Shown: one piece after another, positions 61,506 to 64,000 of the stretch | How the letters are laid out: each line of letters opens with the position of its first letter | Position numbering within the stretch: the stretch's first letter is position 1 | NCBI RefSeq assembly: GCF_018380615.1 | Contig: NZ_JAGYVZ010000002.1 | Coordinates: 310,001-374,000, forward strand | Length of the DNA: 64,000 nt | Reading direction: 5' to 3' | Source: Flavobacterium psychroterrae | GTDB taxonomy: Bacteria; Bacteroidota; Bacteroidia; Flavobacteriales; Flavobacteriaceae | Position numbers and translations under genes: made by a program | Notes under the pieces: model-generated | Databases searched by the model: none | What the model was told of the DNA's origin: nothing | What the model saw: the letters and a program-made list of their open reading frames with translations, nothing else

Positions 61506-64000
61506 ATGCGTAAAATTTGTATTTTTTTACTGTTTTTGGTTTGCAGTAATGTTTTGCATGCGCAAGTAAATCCAGCGGTTAAAGATACAACGAAAACTCA
61601 ATTCTCTGTTGGGAAAGTTGAGTTAGATAATCCACCAAGTATACTTTCTGCTTACAGATATGATCCTATTACAGATCGATATATCTACACCAAATCGGTT
61701 GATGGTTTTTCAATCAATTACCCTATTATTTTAACGCCTCAAGAGTACGAGGATTTAGTTTTGAAAGAATCCAGAAGAGATTATTTCAGAAAAAAATCAG
61801 ATGCAATTGATGGTAAAAAACTAGGAAGCGAAGCCGCTAAAAAAGATTTATTACCTAGATATTATATTAATTCAAGCCTTTTTGAAAGTATTTTTGGTAG
61901 TAATACAATCGATGTAAAACCCACAGGTTCAGTAGAGATGGATTTGGGTGTTCGATATACAAAACAAGATAATCCTTCTTTTTCACCAAGAAACAGATCA
62001 AGTCTTACTTTTGATTTCGATCAGCGAATCAGTATGAGTTTAATGGGTAAAGTGGGAACCAGATTAGAGGTTAATGCCAACTATGATACCCAATCTACAT
62101 TTGCATTCCAGAATTTATTTAAGCTGGCATATACTCCTTCAGAAGATGATATCGTTCAAAAAGTTGAAGTCGGTAATGTTAGTATGCCATTAAACAGTAC
62201 CCTTATTCGTGGTGCTCAAAGTTTGTTTGGGGTCAAGACGCAATTGCAATTTGGTAAGACAACCGTAACCGGAGTTTTCTCAGAACAGAAGTCACAAACA
62301 AAGAGTATAGTTGCAGAAGGTGGAGGAACAGTTCAAAACTTTGATTTATATGCTTTGGACTATGATAATGACCGACACTTTTTTTTATCTCAATATTTTA
62401 GAAACAAATACGATGCTTCGCTAAAAAATTATCCATTTATTGATAGCCGTGTTCAAATTACAAGATTAGAAGTTTGGGTAACCAATAAGCAAAATCGTGT
62501 AAGTACAAGTAATAACAATTTACGTAATATTATTGCGCTTCAGGATTTAGGTGAGGGTCAAATTACAGGTGTTCCTGACAATCAGGTTGTCGTTATAAGC
62601 TCTACAGCAGGATTTTTTAATAATGGTATTGATACACCTACAGATAACAACAATAACAAATACGATCCGTCAACAATAGGTCAGGCAGGTTCTTATTTAA
62701 ATTCGAATATTAGAGAAATTGTAACAGCAAAATCTGGATTCAATAATGCAAACACCAGCGAAGGAACAGATTACTCTGTACTTGAAAACGCCAGAAAATT
62801 AACTACCAACGAATATACTTTTAATGCACAGTTAGGATACTTTTCATTGCAGCAGCGTTTGGCAAATGATGAGGTTCTGGCAGTAGCGTTTGAATATACT
62901 GTTGGAGGTAAAGTGTATCAGGTAGGAGAATTTGGTAGCGATGGAGTTGACGCAACTGTAGTTACAGGAAACAATAATGCAAATCAGGCTATTATTACAC
63001 AAAGTTTAGTATTGAAAATGCTGAAAAGCAATTTGACAAATGTTCAAAATCCAGTTTGGAATCTGATGATGAAAAACGTTTATCAAATTCCTCAGGCATA
63101 TCAAATCAAACAAGATGATTTTAGATTAAATATACTTTATACAGATCCTTCGCCAATAAATTATATATCACCTGTTCAGGGAACTACTTTTCCTGCAAAT
63201 GCAACTGCGGATAATAAAGTAGATCAAACGCCACTATTGAATGTATTTAACCTTGACCGATTAAATTATAACAATGATCCGCAAACTGGCGGAGATGGTT
63301 TCTTTGATTATATTCCGGGAGTTACTGTAGATGTTCAAAACGGGCGAATTATTTTTACCACTAAAGAACCTTTTGGGGAACTTTTATTTAGAAAATTACA
63401 AAATACAGGATCAGGCGAAAACTATGATGATCCAAATTCATACAATGCGAATCAACAAAAATATGTGTTTAGAAATATGTATCGCAACACACAATCCGGA
63501 GCGTTGCAGGACAGTGATAAAAACAAATTTTTATTAAGAGGAAAATATAAATCATCCGGAAGTAACGGTATTCCAATTGGTGCTTTCAACGTTCCGCAAG
63601 GTTCTGTTGTTGTTATGGCAGCCGGAAGAAAGTTAGTTGAAGGAATTGATTATAGTGTCGATTATCAATTAGGTCGAGTTCAGATTTTAGATCCTTCACT
63701 TCAGGCTTCAAATACACCAATTGAAGTTTCGTTAGAAAACAATTCAATTTTCGGACAACAAACCCGAAGATTTATGGGATTCAATGTTGAACATAAAATT
63801 TCAGACAATTTTGTAATTGGTGGAACTTTCTTAAAAATGACAGAGAAACCATTTACTCAAAAATCGAGTTACGGTCAGGAATCTGTAAACAATACTATTT
63901 TTGGATTTAATGGAAATTACTCAACCGAAGTTCCGTTTTTTACAAGATTAGTAAATAAATTACCAAATATTGATACAGATGTTCCTTCGAATCTTTCAGT
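61506..64000 (+). CDS. sprA: Type IX secretion translocon protein SprA (partial, N-terminal part)
   Basis: This frame starts at ATG 61506 and stays open to the window edge, so about 831 residues of an expected 2400 are visible. A signal peptide (MRKICIFLLFLVCSNVLHAQ) is followed by Gly/Asn-rich beta-strand sequence typical of SprA (GSVEMDLGVRYTKQDNPSFS, and repeated TRLEVNANYDTQSTFAFQN). SprA forms the very large outer-membrane barrel through which T9SS clients leave the cell. Being next to ruvA agrees with the order I recall in F. johnsoniae. The rest of the gene lies outside the window. Confidence 0.9.
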   Translation, partial: MRKICIFLLFLVCSNVLHAQVNPAVKDTTKTQFSVGKVELDNPPSILSAYRYDPITDRYIYTKSVDGFSINYPIILTPQEYEDLVLKESRRDYFRKKSDAIDGKKLGSEAAKKDLLPRYYINSSLFESIFGSNTIDVKPTGSVEMDLGVRYTKQDNPSFSPRNRSSLTFDFDQRISMSLMGKVGTRLEVNANYDTQSTFAFQNLFKLAYTPSEDDIVQKVEVGNVSMPLNSTLIRGAQSLFGVKTQLQFGKTTVTGVFSEQKSQTKSIVAEGGGTVQNFDLYALDYDNDRHFFLSQYFRNKYDASLKNYPFIDSRVQITRLEVWVTNKQNRVSTSNNNLRNIIALQDLGEGQITGVPDNQVVVISSTAGFFNNGIDTPTDNNNNKYDPSTIGQAGSYLNSNIREIVTAKSGFNNANTSEGTDYSVLENARKLTTNEYTFNAQLGYFSLQQRLANDEVLAVAFEYTVGGKVYQVGEFGSDGVDATVVTGNNNANQAIITQSLVLKMLKSNLTNVQNPVWNLMMKNVYQIPQAYQIKQDDFRLNILYTDPSPINYISPVQGTTFPANATADNKVDQTPLLNVFNLDRLNYNNDPQTGGDGFFDYIPGVTVDVQNGRIIFTTKEPFGELLFRKLQNTGSGENYDDPNSYNANQQKYVFRNMYRNTQSGALQDSDKNKFLLRGKYKSSGSNGIPIGAFNVPQGSVVVMAAGRKLVEGIDYSVDYQLGRVQILDPSLQASNTPIEVSLENNSIFGQQTRRFMGFNVEHKISDNFVIGGTFLKMTEKPFTQKSSYGQESVNNTIFGFNGNYSTEVPFFTRLVNKLPNIDTDVPSNLS

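Overview
The window reads as a chromosomal piece of a gliding, aerobic Bacteroidota bacterium, most likely a Flavobacterium related to F. johnsoniae. The evidence is low GC, almost no Shine-Dalgarno sites, many promoters of the Bacteroidota type (TTTG, a 16-23 base spacer, then TANNTTTG), a type IX secretion adhesin cassette, sprA next to ruvA, and a complete alternative complex III followed by an aa3 oxidase. Nothing looks like a prophage, plasmid, insertion sequence or CRISPR array. The mobile-looking content is short palindromic intergenic repeats.

Layout. 1-2.7 kb: truncated queuosine-precursor transporter and an exported M3 peptidase. 2.9-6 kb (minus): rplM-rpsI-rpsB-tsf with a structured leader before rpsB. 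6-7.7 kb (minus): a pair of Tat-type exported ferritin-like proteins. 7.8-12 kb: a LacI regulator, a perfect-arm inverted repeat, and polA. 12-15.4 kb: three paralogous tiny secreted lysine-rich proteins around an OmpR-type two-component system. Both small-protein promoters carry tandem 11-base TCTTCAT boxes at the same distance from the -7 element. 15.4-21.1 kb: a membrane metallophosphoesterase, a thioredoxin-fold protein without its active-site cysteines, a polysaccharide deacetylase and a large GT-C-type membrane protein. 21.3-25.1 kb: two identical tRNA-Gln genes, an AraC regulator, an aldehyde dehydrogenase and a universal stress protein. 25.2-30 kb: rimP-nusA-infB behind a hairpin leader. 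30.5-31.9 kb: a class A acid phosphatase and a SPOR protein, convergent on a shared terminator. 32-43.5 kb: actABCDEF-coxBA, the quinol-to-oxygen branch of respiration. 43.7-47 kb: ruvB, a cytochrome P450 and queG. 47.5-56.7 kb: a 2085-residue repeat adhesin with a type B T9SS sorting domain, its PorP/SprF partner and an OmpA-family protein. 57.1-57.9 kb: a cluster of palindromic repeats. 58-64 kb: a CBS-domain protein, a malic enzyme, ruvA and the start of sprA.

How the genes fit together. The ribosomal and translation-factor operons, polA and ruvAB are housekeeping. The act-cox operon moves electrons from menaquinol through cytochromes to oxygen. The adhesin cassette and sprA belong to gliding and type IX secretion: SprA forms the outer-membrane translocon and the PorP/SprF protein is the likely partner for the adhesin. 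YhhQ and QueG are two parts of queuosine metabolism. The most promising little-described system is the two-component locus with its small cationic secreted proteins. It resembles, without evident homology, the RstBA/Asr acid-stress arrangement of enterobacteria.

All calls come from reading the sequence by eye. No database search was run, so family names rest on recognised motifs.
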